Shown here: positions 1 through 11,395 of the stretch, one piece after another
Numbering within the stretch: the first letter of the stretch is position 1
Layout of the letters: each line of letters begins with the position of its first letter
DNA from: Filosporella fistucella
Taxonomy: Eukaryota > Ascomycota > Leotiomycetes > Helotiales
Reading direction: 5' to 3'
DNA: 64,000 nucleotides
Assembly (NCBI GenBank): GCA_030077755.1
Contig: JAQJZZ010000010.1
Location: 4,650,001 to 4,714,000 of the forward strand
Translations under genes and position numbers: made by a program
Notes under the pieces: generated by a model
The model's database searches: none
Told to the model about the DNA's origin: nothing
Seen by the model: only the letters and a program-made list of their open reading frames with translations

Positions 1-317
1 TGAATGCACTACTCTCGAGGGATTACAGCCAATCGAAAGCATATAACTTCCACTCGATATTCGGAGAATTATGTCATCCCTATGTAGACGTTTTTGGTTG
101 ATCGTGAGGTGGCATGATCCTGCCAAGCGAACCCGTCCCCTTTTTAGACAATCTTTTCGCTTCTGGCCAGCCACAATTCATGCTTCACCGCAACAACTAC
201 GACCCAACGACATGGTGCAGTTGCCCCAAATATCCTAAAGGGGTCTGGATTTCCAGATGTAAGCTATTGATTTCGTACATTCTGCAACAATGCTGCAGCT
301 ATGCATGTCTAGCGCCT

Positions 318-728
318 CCATGCGTTTAAGTGTGGAGACCACTTCGTGCGCTGACATATGCTTAGTTCTTGATGCCTCAACCAAAGTCTAGGAACAGCCG
401 AGATCTGGACTTTCCATGCCTCCGTAAGGCAGATATCGAGAACCACATGATATTTGGTAATGTCAACTCGGCCATTGGATGATTGAACGAAAGCTTCTAG
501 CCCTTCATACTAAGGTTTCACAGGATCTGGGAGAGCGACCCGAGAGATCTTCCCGAAAGCTTGGTGCTACCACTGCCGTCACCAGAGCCCCAGACAATGG
601 AAACTTCCCGGAAAGAGCCTCTCATCTTGGCCAATGAATCATTCCCGCGGAAATTGTTGCTGCCAAAGTATTTGACTTTAGTGGTATCTAGGCTGGGCGG
701 AACCAGCTGGCTGTCATGATGACAGCTT
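318..728 (-). pseudogene. Possible decayed gene fragment, family not recognised
   Basis: Two neighbouring minus-strand stretches stay open and read like protein. The first (about 728 down to 518) includes the string KMRGSFREVSIVWGSGDG. The second (about 510 down to 318) includes VDITKYHVVLDICLTEAW. They lie in different frames, neither has a convincing start codon, and no intron with good borders joins them. That is what a degenerated or frameshifted gene end would look like. I do not recognise the family. Chance open frames remain possible. Confidence 0.22.
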
Positions 729-979
729 CACTGTGAGCACTTAGTACTTTTAGCTGCTTCAGAAACTCGAAAGTCCATCTGAGAGACATACGCAAAGCAG
801 TCTTTCTACTGAGATCAGGTTGATATCAGGACTTCAAGTGTATGTCCGTTGCTTAGAGATACCATCTGGCCAGATGTTCAACACCACTTTGACATCGCAA
901 GGTGCATGCAACGTCATGGAGTTCCGTTGGAGCCTTTTCATGAGTGTAGAAAGATTGAAGAAAGCCTATTCAGATTATC

Positions 980-986
980 TATATAA
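980..986 (+). promoter_or_regulatory. TATA box of the peroxidase gene
   Basis: TATATAA lies 90 bp upstream of the ATG at 1076. It is part of a 17-bp string, GATTATCTATATAACGA, that recurs exactly upstream of the GH71 gene (see findings). Confidence 0.5.
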
Positions 987-1075
987 CGAGATTGAAACAT
1001 TCCAAGTAGGACCAGACAACAATCATCCTCTTTCTCAACTCCATATTCCAAACCCACTACACAGATATTCTCAAA

Positions 1076-2184
1076 ATGCGTCTTTCACCTCTCGTTACAT
1101 CTGCCATTTTGGCTAATTCGGTCAATGGTCTCTCATTTGCTGAGGTTCGAAGCACCATCTCTGACTACGCCTCCTCACTTTTGGCTCGTATGCCAACTCC
1201 TGCATTGGAAGAGAGAGCCGCCTGCCCGGCTGTCTGGACGAGCGTTGTCAGCGATCTTACCAAGATGTTCCTCGACACTTCCGTGACTCCAAGTCAATGC
1301 AATGACGATGCTCGAGCTGCTATAAGAGTAAGAGCCTTGTTTCAATTTACCACATAGACACTGACAAGGCAGGCTGCTTTCCATGATTGCGGTACATGGG
1401 ATAATACTCAAGGAGCAACCGGAGGATGCGATGGGTCCCTCATTCTGGCACGTGAAGCCTATGATCGTCCGGAGAATAATGGCCTACAAGATATTTCAAA
1501 CAAGCTCCTCGCCCTGCAACAGAAATATGCTAGTAGCGGTATCTCGGTGGCAGATGTGATCCAAGTCGCCTCTTCAGTTGCGATCGTGACATGTCCCGGA
1601 GGACCAAAAGTACCAACCTTCGTGGGAAGGAAGGATAACTCACTCGTCAATCCAGGTATATTCCCCTCTTTTGTCAATAATATTGCAAACATCTCAGTAT
1701 CCACACGAACTAACACTTCCAAGATGGACGCCTTCCAGATGTACATGGAAGTGGAGCTTCGCTCTTGACTCTCTTCCAGAATAAAGGCTTCAGTGCGGCC
1801 GAACTGGCAGCCCTCCTCGGAGCACACAGCACATCCAAAGCTCTCGCTCAACCAGATATTCCCGCCTTCACCCCACAAGACTCCACCCCCGGTGTCTGGG
1901 ACGTAAAGTATTATTCCGAGACTTTGAACCCACCTGCCAACGTCGTGCCATTCCAATCTGACAGAAATCTTGCAGCACATCCTGTTGTGGGCAAGGAGTT
2001 CACCGGATTTGTGAACCAACAAGGAAAGTGGAATGGAGCATTTGCAGCGGCTATGGCGAAGATGGCTCTGTTGGGTGTACCGAATGGAAGCAGGAATCTG
2101 ATCGATTGTACGGGCGTCATTCCCAAGAGCACGAATGCGAAGAGAGAATTCCGTGCTGCGCCGATCAACGACCGGATCAGATAG
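1076..2184 (+). CDS. Secreted class II (fungal) heme peroxidase, ligninase-like
   Basis: Exons 1076-1327, 1373-1655 and 1724-2184 give 331 aa. The N-terminus has a signal peptide (hydrophobic residues 3-18) and a possible propeptide ending near EER. The distal heme pocket is present as R84-A-A-F-H88-D-C, followed by a distal calcium-site string GGCDGSL. The proximal histidine is in LLGAH213-STSKA. The third exon start restores the family string DGRLPDVHGSGASLLTLFQ, which supports the second intron (68 bp). The enzyme should use H2O2 to oxidise small aromatics or metals outside the cell. Ascomycete members of this family are usually not proven lignin degraders, so the substrate is unknown. The gene stands alone with no co-directional partner nearby. 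Confidence 0.9.
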
Positions 2185-5100
2185 GGTGGATATAATTTCA
2201 ACCAAGGGCTGGATGTGATGACGAGCAATAAATCATGAAATAGGGTCGCTTTCGGAGTTGGAGCTTTCATTAACTTGTAATAAAATGAATAGGGATTTTT
2301 TTCAGAACAGCTTGTCCTACAACGTGAATTGGAAAAATAAAAAATTTTAAAATATTAAAAACGACTACTGTGTTGGAAATACCCCAAGATGAGGCATGAA
2401 CGAATATGACTGCCTACGAATGTCTTGATCTCCTAGATTCGGTCACCGTTGCCTTCATCGGTCTAGCTCTAAGCTGTACTGATTTGGATATAGACAAGAA
2501 CAGGACGTGACTAGACTTTAAGCAATCAGAAAATTGCCGCAAAACGCTGCTTTAAAGTCAAATTATCATGACATGGAAACATTTAGCAGCTCAGAGGCTA
2601 ATTTTGTACTCAAGTAGACTCTTCCTTCATAAAATTATTGTTATGTTTGGGTCTGTTTGACTCGCAGACTCGCAATTTTGTGTGGATGCCCCTTTTCAGG
2701 GGGTTGATAAATTTGTTGCATGTTTATTTTTGGTGTATTACTCCAAAGTGCAAGCTCTTTGATGTCCCTCTAGCACAATGCGAGGTTAGGCCAAATGCCC
2801 CAACAAGCCTAAAACTTTGGAAAAGTGATTGCAAGACCCATAATGTTGCAAAGTGGTCACTTTACTAACCTGATGACCAGGTACTATGGTTTCAGAAAAC
2901 GAAAGGAATTTATGATGCGCCAATGACAAATGTGCTAGTTCTCTCATTTGGAGAAAGTAATCGATTTTCGCAAGCATGTATATTTTAGGTACCAACAGAA
3001 CTTAATGGACTATTACGAATATGCTGTAGATGCCTCACCAATAATGTGAAAACGAACTGAGAACTTTGATGAAGGATTGAAGCATGTGGAGAAAACGTGA
3101 CTTGTATCGAGAATGCGGATAAAGTTGGTATAAAGACAGGAAACACTTCAATAATACTTAATCCCAATAACACTGTTCACAGATTCCTCTAATCAGCTTG
3201 CCGAACGAAGGCTTAGCTTTCCAACGGAGGCAGTACTAGGATTCCAGAGCTCTTGAAAGTAAAGGATACGTGTCCTGGTGTCTGTGGGAAAATGTTCCAC
3301 CAACAGAAAATCAAAGGAGAAAAGACAGCCATGCTATTTTGGAAAGAGTACGGAAGCAACTGGACGGAGTATTATCACAAATCTGTGATTATAAAGAAAA
3401 TTTAAGAGCTACTCAAGTACTGTTATCCTTTGGGAAAGAATCGCTCGCACTCATACGCTCGGCTGAAAAGGCTACAGAACCTGAGTAATTTGCCCATACC
3501 ACGTAGAGAGCACCAAGTACAGAATCATCATGCTAAGTTCTGTCAGTCAATGCGTTGTTGTTTGCGAATTGTGTCAAACATCAGGACATGAGATGTAAAG
3601 TTGTGATATATCTGACGGAGTGCCATTTCGGCAGGAAAGGATTGATTCAGTAATCCAGGGATCTGAGAAACAATATAGTGAAATACAATCCAAGCTTTGG
3701 ATCCCGGCACACGTTCTATGATATTCGGAGCATGACCCATTCGATCCGGCCAATGTTGTACCCTATAGGCTCAGGACAAATGAGGACCCGGTCCATCACA
3801 ACTTTGTGGATAGATCCCACCCGGGATCTCAGAAAGCAGATTCATGGCCAGAAAAAGTTGCAATCTCGGAGAAAAAACCAAAGATCAGGCCGAATATCAG
3901 CTCAAACTCGATTAATCAACTCAAAATCCCCCACCCGTTTCAATGGATGCGCTCATCCCATAATATCTCACGTGATAATAATGAAACATTGCCACGCCTC
4001 ACATAGAACGAATGTTTGCGTGTGCTCCCCCGCTCTATAAGACGATAATGTTATGAAGGTTTCCTAGGTCAAACAAGGCAATGCGAGAAATGCCTCACCT
4101 GTTGGCATGAATAACAATGTTGCTTGGAAAATGAATTTCTTCTGGAGATCTGAAAGTCTTTTTCCTATTCTCTTCGCGTCACCCCTTTTCTGCGAATGCC
4201 GGCCAACTCGGTACATTGGCCAATTATGCGTGACATAGCAGCCCCTCATCTTCAGTTGTTTGGTTTCAAGATGTGGAAGTGGAAGTGTACCTGGGCAAGT
4301 GTTGGGAGCCATGCCGTTTGCAGTCTGTGGATGACTTAGATGCCGCCCAAAAGGGAGCAACCAAAACTGTGACGATCCGGATTCCGTGAGCAACCATAGC
4401 AGCGCAACGCAATCTCACCCCATACTATAATGTGCTATCATAACATAATCCCTCATCACATTGCAACCACAATTCAATCACCAACTGCAGTTCTCCTATA
4501 TCCATAGTGGTTGTTGTGCCTCGTCTCCTGTGCCTCAATCCTCCATAGATTGCCTCCCCTCCATTTTCCCCCACCGCCAAGTTGTGAATCTTCAGTACTC
4601 GACCAAAGCTGGCTCAGGTGACTAGCATCTGAGCTCTGGCAGGTCTCAAGTGCTAGTAGCGTCGCCGTATTGAGGTGAAGTGAGGGCGGTACCTACTTAT
4701 GGTGCAGCGCAGTTGAGTCGAGCAGTCAATTTAATGGCATACCGGAATCTCCTCGTCGCAAACCTCACCTTCGTAAGACAACTCCCACTGCTTCATCGCT
4801 CACATCATCTCGTATCATCAGCACCACCAGCTCAACCATCGCCCTCACCCAACATACCGTACGTACATCGCTCCTGTTTGTCGGTCCATCCCACCGTGCA
4901 GGTACAGCAGTGCAGTGCAGCCGCATTGCTTACTTGCTGGTAACGGGACTTCGAGTTCAGGAACCGTTACGGGACGGCCTCCCTTCTGCATCCAGACTCC
5001 AATGCCCCTGCTATTCATCATTGCCTCGACCAATTCTGCATAACACATTCCACACAACCTTCGCACGCGATTACTCTCCCACGTTTCAGTCTTCCTGGAA

Positions 5101-5514
5101 TGGTCGCCACAGGTGTACTGTAGTTGTGCGGAAGATCGGGCTGTAGAGTGGAGTGAGTGTAAGTGCCGCAACAGCAACAGAGTGTACAGTGCCCTCGTTG
5201 CTGGGGTCTGGTCCTTCACTAATCGACCGTCGCTCTTCCATCTGAACAATACAGCACAAATTGAAACAACCATCTCTGCCTGCCTCCTTTCCATTGTGCT
5301 CACCTTGCGACTGATCCGAGACCAGGCAGAGCATTGTTGCTCCGCTGGGGATACCCTCGCACGAACCACTTTTATCGAAGTATCAGCGCTTCTATCTTCG
5401 GAATTGTGACACAATCCAGGTACCTGAAGGCTGTGCACACGAGACATCAGCATCCTGCAACTTGCGGCAACCGCTTGGAGTCAGAAAAGGCCAGTTGCAA
5501 TTAACAGGGGCAAC
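2185..5514. other. Long gene-free interval, including probable RhoGAP leader
   Basis: About 3.3 kb without a convincing gene. The first part (about 2260-4400) is AT-rich with only short random frames. The part from about 4500 to 5514 is C- and pyrimidine-rich on the plus strand and carries several small upstream ATG frames; it looks like the promoter plus a long 5' leader of the RhoGAP gene. I saw no tRNA or repeat in it. Confidence 0.5.
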
Positions 5515-7609
5515 ATGGCTCGAAAATCTACACCACAGCCACTGACGCTGCCCAACCCTACGATTGTCGAAGATGAGCACGATTTCCTAGGAAGCCCGAG
5601 ATCCCCTTTGAGTCCCAAATCTCCAAAATCTCCGAGGTCACCTTTCAGATTCAACTCATCAAAGAAATCACAAAGCATTCTCCCGTCCATGCAAGCACCC
5701 GAATTGCAACAAGACGGAGCCACACTCCCTTCGTCCCAGACCACCGTCTCCCTGTCGGCCATTCAACATTACTCGGGTGCGCAAGAAAATCAGGAGCAGG
5801 AGCGAGAGCGACCATCCCGAAGTGGCTTCTTCTCGAATTATAAGGCTTCGAAGAGCTCGAGTCGGCTGCAGAACTCTGATAAATCGCAGGAAGAGAGTAT
5901 GTCAAGAGACACAGACCACCCTAAAATGTCTGGGAAAGTTTCATCAAAGGAAACTTCTCAAATTGGTATAACCTCTACAGTTTCGTCTCTAGAAAATTTA
6001 GTTACTGATAGTTACCGACAAGCAGAATCTAGTGGTGACAAGTCGGTCTCTAGACGTCCAGTAGGAGCACCATCTAGATCAGACGCCTCCCTCGAGTCGA
6101 CTGGTGATCCACCACCTTCCTCCTCGAGCACAAACGTTGTCCGAAAAAACAAGCCGAAGCCCTTCAGCCTCCTTTCTCGAACGAAGTCGATGCGCGACGA
6201 ACCAAGTCCCCGCGAACCTTCCCCCAACAGTACACTTCCGGAACCCGAGAAGGCATATACTCATAACACTGCTTTAAAGACAGCACCTTTGCCATTCGAG
6301 AACGACCGTTCACTACGTGCCATGGTCAACTCCGGTGTACGGCAGCGTTCTGAGGATAGAAAGACCACCGGTTCTAGAGATAGGTCAAGGGAGAAGGAAA
6401 ATCACAAAATGATCCGCCAGCGTGAGAACACCAGGTTACAGACTACGAGGGACCTTAGCAAATCGCAAAATTCTTTTTCGAACTCTTTCCGGGAAGGGGG
6501 TGGCCATACCTTCCTGACAAGTTTGAAGTCTTCAGCAACGAAAGGCGCGGGAGCTTTGAGTAAGGGATTATTTGGCAAAAGTGGACGCAGTGGAAGCACA
6601 ACTGAGAAAGAGAATATGGTTGATGACGATCATTACCAGTTGAGGGTTATGAATTTACCTCTGGTCCAGCAGACAAGGCTCACTAGGATATCGAAAAAAT
6701 TGGAAGATTCAAGGGACAAGACTGAATTCTGGATGCCGGCATTTCCATGGAGAGCTATCGACTATCTGAACTACAAGGGCAGTGACGTTGAGGGATTATA
6801 CAGAGTTCCAGGGAGTGGCCCTCAAATCAAGAGATGGCAACGAAAGTTTGATGAGGGTAATGATATCAAGCACTTCAGTGGGGTCAAGCTAATACTTTGT
6901 AGAACTTGATGTTGATCTTTTCGAGGCTGACGACTTATATGATATCAATATCATTGGGTCTATGCTAAAGCAATGGCTCCGCGAACTTCCCGACGAGCTT
7001 CTTCCAAAATCTGCCCAGGACCGTATCGCGCGAGAGTGCGCTGGTGCCGAAACCGTCCCTCAGATGCTCATTGATGAGCTCTCCAACCTCTCGCCTTTCA
7101 ACTACTATCTCTTATTCGCCATTACTTGCCATCTGTCATTACTTCTTGCCCACCAAGACAAGAACAAAATGGACTTCCGAAACTTGTGTATCTGCTTCCA
7201 ACCGTGCATGAAAATGGATGCGTTCTGCTTCAAGTTTTTAGTTTGTGATTGGAGGGACTGTTGGAAAGGATGTAAGACGGAGGCACATTATATCGAGCAG
7301 GAGTATATGCTTTTCGACATGATTCCGCCATCTAGCGCCGAGGGACGGAGCAGTACTGCTGTTGAAAGTCATGATGAACGCAACGTTTCTAGTTCGGATA
7401 GCAGCAAGCCAAGCAGCGTGAGCATTGACAATGCAGGAGCGAAGACTTCCGGCACCCACAGCAACAAGCTCCCACTGAGCCAAAGTACGAACAGTATGGG
7501 CACTGTTAGTACCACATTGACAGTCGTTCAAGAACGAACCCCGCCGAGACGAAGCACGGACATGCGCCCTCTCAGCCCTATCAAGCCATTGAGTCCAATC
7601 GGGTTCTAA
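5515..7609 (+). CDS. Rho GTPase-activating protein (RhoGAP domain)
   Basis: Exons 5515-6856 and 6903-7609 (46-bp intron with a GCTAAT branch site) give 682 aa. The first about 380 residues are low-complexity, rich in S, P, R and K, with an N-terminal SPRSPLSPKSPKSPRSP repeat typical of phosphorylation targets. The RhoGAP domain spans about 405-585. The arginine finger is R430 in GLYRVPGSG, followed by MLKQWLRELPDELLP and the helix NKMDFRNLCICFQP. It should switch off a Rho-type GTPase in polarity or cell-wall signalling. The tail has PLSPIKPLSPIGF. I place it near fungal Sac7/Bag7-like GAPs only tentatively. Confidence 0.88.
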
Positions 7610-8410
7610 GTGGTTGATATTCCGTCAAATCCCCATGCAAACCAAATGCCATTTCATTTGCTTCCAACCGAGGCTACTGAAATATCTCAGGTTCGCAAGC
7701 AAATCATCATTTGGGGAATAGGGACAGAAGAAAGTGGGAGCCATCTTCATGACCCAGACATTCGAAACGATTTTCCTAAATTTATCACTACGATAAAGCC
7801 CTCGATGAGGGGCACGGCGAGGATAGCAAACAGCATCTTGACCGAAGCGTTTTCTTCACTGCTTGTCACTTTTATGGTTTCCTTTTCACGTTCACACGAA
7901 TTGAGTTTGTTGAATACCCCAGCGTTGCACAGTGGTGGCATATTCGTTGTTTTCGCTTCTTTTCATTTTATCGTACTTGCATTAGGGGGAGTATATCCCA
8001 TGGTTGGGGAGAGATGGGCGACTTTAATGGTGGCATGACCTGGCTGAGCGGGGAGTTTGTAGGACAATTTCTTTGGATCGAATTTGTGCATGTGGAGGAG
8101 ATATTCGTTTACGACAAGACGAAGGGGGTCACATTGCATCACAGGTCTGTTTGTAACATTACGAGACGATAAGTTGGGAAGGGAATTGATCTCATCGGAA
8201 GATAGAGTTCACGTTGCTTTACACCTGGATATCAATATGAATTCAAAGAAGCAATAAAAGCATCATTAGTAATTCTCATCGTATGCATGATGCTCTCTTA
8301 CTGATGATGGCGTCTCGAAACCATAGAACGCTTTTACATACCAACCAGCCAACGCCGTGAAGACCGTACTGATACCGAAACGCCAATACATGACAATGAT
8401 CATTTCCACA
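7610..8410. other. Convergent 3' region between RhoGAP and RRS1
   Basis: Both genes end here. A plus-strand frame of 142 codons begins right after the RhoGAP stop but has no ATG at its start and no family signal. I read the stretch as two 3' UTRs. Confidence 0.5.
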
Positions 8411-9066
8411 TTACTTCTGGCCATTTTTTCTTCCTTTCCGATCATTTGCTCTTTGTAGCCTCTCGTTCCGTCTGACCTTTTCTTTTCTTTCCCGTCGTCC
8501 ATCACCCTGTCTTTCTGTACCCTCTTTCCTCTCTCTCTCCTTCTTCTCGTCAACCTCGACAATCCAATCGTTCTCTCCAGCTTTATTGGCGCCTTTGTAG
8601 CCCCACTTGGGCACCCATTCACCAGTAGCTTCATCGTAGACCATCTTCTTTCTCTGCTCAGCTGTCTTGGACTTGATGCCCTTCTTCGCGGCAAATTTCT
8701 CCCAGGTGGTTTGCGCTTTTGGTGGTGGTAGAGGCTAGAGTGATATTAGTATTCTAATTTTGGTGGGAGAAATTGGGGTTTGTGAACCTTTTCTCTCGGG
8801 AGAGGGGTCTCGATTCCAGGCAAACTTAACAGTACGCCATTTGGTGTGCTGGCAATTGGGCATGTAGAGAGTAACTGGTTCAAGAGCGCTTGAGCTCCAT
8901 CTCGAGCTGTAGCTGCGAGGTCTTGCTCGAGGTTTTCTGGAGTTGTGAGGAGGAGGGGATTTGGATCTGATGCGAGGAGGAGACCGAGGTCGAATGTGTA
9001 GGGTGTTGGCTTGTTTACCACTACTGGCAACTTGGAGGGGCCCTTTGATGATTCTATTTCCGCCAT
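8411..9066 (-). CDS. RRS1: Ribosome biogenesis regulatory protein Rrs1
   Basis: Exons (minus) 9066-8788 and 8734-8411, with a 53-bp intron, give 200 aa, the usual fungal length. The conserved Rrs1 order is present: TFDLGLLLASDPNPL near residue 24, ARDGAQALLNQLL, LPREK at the splice joint, then PLPPPKAQTTWEKFAAKKGI and YDEATGEWVPKWGYKGAN, followed by a basic tail rich in ERK. Rrs1 works with Rpf2 to load the 5S RNP (5S rRNA, uL18, uL5) into the pre-60S particle in the nucleolus. The gene is head-to-head with mS29, 231 bp apart. Confidence 0.95.
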
Positions 9067-9297
9067 TGTTTCTTTTGTCGAAAAGTACTTGTATGCGACC
9101 GAATGGTGGAACTTTTATAATAATGCGAAAAGCTGAAGAGCTTGGAGGGAACTTTTTTTGGAGAGCCGCTTCGTGGTTTAACCGCAGTTCTACCGAGCCG
9201 GAGCTAACATTTCTCAAATACGGAGCATCAACATCATTTTGTTCTATATGAAGCTTCAGCTCTGCAACCATTGAGTTGCGTGCCCCCCTCTCTCGCT
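9067..9297. promoter_or_regulatory. Shared divergent promoter, RRS1 / mS29
   Basis: Only 231 bp separate the two start codons, so both promoters must lie here or overlap. No clear TATA box is visible, as is common for ribosome-related fungal genes. Confidence 0.6.
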
Positions 9298-10818
9298 ATG
9301 GCATCTTCGAACTGCTTTAGATGCCTCTCGAGGCCTAATACCCAATTTCTTCTCACCAATTCTACTACTCTCACGCCATCAACGATCGGGCGAGCCTCCT
9401 TCTCTTCGACATCTTTCCTCTCAGCAGCTCCGGTAAAGAATGCACATCAAAAGGCAAAGGGAGCATCTACCCTAAGAATCAAGAAGAAGCCACCTCCAAA
9501 ACCCACTGGGAAACCGCCTGCTCAAGGTGAACGAAAGGCAATGCGAAAAAGAATTGTTCTGAGTAACACCAATGCCCTGGAAGTGGAGGGAATGAAGGAT
9601 ATGGACAGCGCCATGATTGATGATATTGTCAGGGAAGAGAATGCTTCGGAAGATGCAGTGCTTGAAGGTGCTCTAGCAATGACAGATGCTACTGGAGAGG
9701 ACACCAGTGTGATTGGAAAGGTGGCAGGATTACAAGGTTCAACAGTAGACTCATTGCGTGCTGCGGAAGCCTTTAAAATAACGCAAGGTTGGGGATTGTT
9801 TCGTCGGCCAGGAGTTCTGATTAGAGAAGAGAGTGTGACTCTTTCGAGAAAGATGTTCAAAGCATACGAAAAACGAGAGACGTTAAGATTGGTTATAGAT
9901 GGAGAGAGAGTAACGGGCAAGAGCTTGATGCTACTACATGCTATGGCTACAGCGTTTGTAAAAGGCTGGATTGTGTTGAATATCCCAGAAGGTAAGAAAT
10001 TGTTATTATGACCTGAGCCCTTACTGATATACTATACAGCCCAAGAAGTTACAAATGCTGTCAATGATTACGCACCAATACCTGGCACGAAACCGACTCT
10101 GTACTCTCAAAACACCTATACGGCTGCTTGGTTGGATAAAATAGGCAAAGCAAACACTGAGGTTTTGCAAGGCTTGAAATTAAGCCAGAAACACAACCTT
10201 CCCATTCCAGTCCAAGAGAATATCACGCTCGGTCGTCTTTGCGAACTTGGTGCCAGAGATCCGGATGTGGCCTGGCCTATCTTTCAAGCTTTTTGGTCCG
10301 AAATCACCGATCTCAGGAGGCCTCCTATCCTCATGTGTATGGATAGTGTAAGCTTTGCATTGCAAAACAGTCTGTACCGCGCACCAGACTTTTCGCTAAT
10401 TCACTCCCATGACTTGGCAATTGTCCGTCATTTCATGGACCATCTCTCTGGGAAGATGAAGCTACCAAATGGAGGTGCCATCATTGTCGCAACCAACAGG
10501 AGTCATGCTCCAATTTCTAAGTCGTTGAATCTGGCTATCAAGCAAACGCAAGATCGAGAAGCTGGGCGACCTCTTACTCCTCGAGATCCGTTCGAGAAGG
10601 CCTATGACACTCGTGCTGATGAAGTAATGAAGGGAGTAGAGGTGATGAGTTTGAAAGGGCTAAGCAAGAAAGAGGCGAGAGGGTTGATGGAGTATTGGGC
10701 ACAGAGCGGGGTGTTGAGAAGTAAGGTCGATGAGGAGACTGTGACCGAAAAGTGGGCGCTGGCTGGGAATGGAGTTGTTGGTGAGATCCAGAGGGCTGCA
10801 CTTTGGATGCGAATATAG
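9298..10818 (+). CDS. RSM23: Mitochondrial small ribosomal subunit protein mS29 (DAP3/Rsm23)
   Basis: Exons 9298-9991 and 10040-10818 (48-bp intron) give 490 aa. The frame is open further upstream, but the first ATG is at 9298. The N-terminus MASSNCFRCLSRPNTQF is basic and hydroxylated, as for mitochondrial import. The family strings GWGLFRRPGVLIREESV, the P-loop-like VIDGERVTGKSLML around residues 198-212, and GGAIIVATNRSHAP are all present. mS29 is a GTP-binding component of the head of the mitochondrial 28S/37S subunit. The basic linker at about 45-80 (KKKPPPKPTGKPP) fits rRNA contact. Confidence 0.95.
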
Positions 10819-11395
10819 AGTGTATATTAGGGATGTATTGTATTGTAAGTCTAGTAGTTCAAAGACTATGTTGATTAAAGCAGATCCTGTTGCTATATCC
10901 CAGTTCTGTGGTAGTTGTCTTTATCAGGAATTGACCATCTGCTCAAGATATTCTGAGTCGATGAGTTTCGCTAGACGCTCAGGCTCGTGGATCAGGGCCT
11001 CTCTATCGGCCTCCCTCATAATTTTTGGGCTCTAGCATCTATTCGGAATTTGGGCGGCTAGTAGCCTCCAAGATGAGGTACATCCCGTTTCAGCTGTCGT
11101 GGTGATAAGCGGGTTGCTGTTGGTATCTTTCCTGCCATCTACGCCGAAGGATCTTAGTTTCGAAGGCAGATATCCCATCTTCAACAGATTAATTATATTG
11201 TCTTTGTATTTCCCGATTACACAATAGTATCGAAGGAATTTAAGGACCAGCTGACATCGCAGTCTCCAGACACTCTTATTAGAACTTTTTTCCAAATCCA
11301 ATTTGTTTGTTGTCAGTGTGTTTTTTGGCAAACAATCTACAACGATCATTTGCAATCCGGTCTACACATTTTCGAAATAGAATCTCTACATCAGA
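10819..11395. other. Intergenic, no gene seen
   Basis: 3' region of mS29 and promoter of the next gene. No RNA gene or repeat recognised. Confidence 0.5.

Larger units (their letters stand above)
1..1075. other. Gene-poor left edge with promoter of the peroxidase
   Basis: No intact gene is visible. The segment contains a possible decayed coding relic (318-728, minus strand, listed separately) and, at its right end, the core promoter of the peroxidase at 1076. Confidence 0.6.

Noticed and set aside
1459..2205. 248-codon minus-strand frame
   Set aside because: It is antisense to exons 2 and 3 of the peroxidase, whose protein is clear, so it is a shadow frame.
3270..3488. 72-codon plus-strand frame with helical composition
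   Set aside because: It starts with GTG, has no ATG nearby, and no exon joins it to anything. At most a relic.
4845..5453. 202-codon minus-strand frame upstream of the RhoGAP gene
   Set aside because: It has an ATG but no domain, no coding-like periodicity I could see, and overlaps several equally open plus-strand frames in a C-rich leader.
7610..8038. 142-codon frame right after the RhoGAP stop
   Set aside because: It starts with GTG, not ATG, lies in the expected 3' UTR and shows no family signal.
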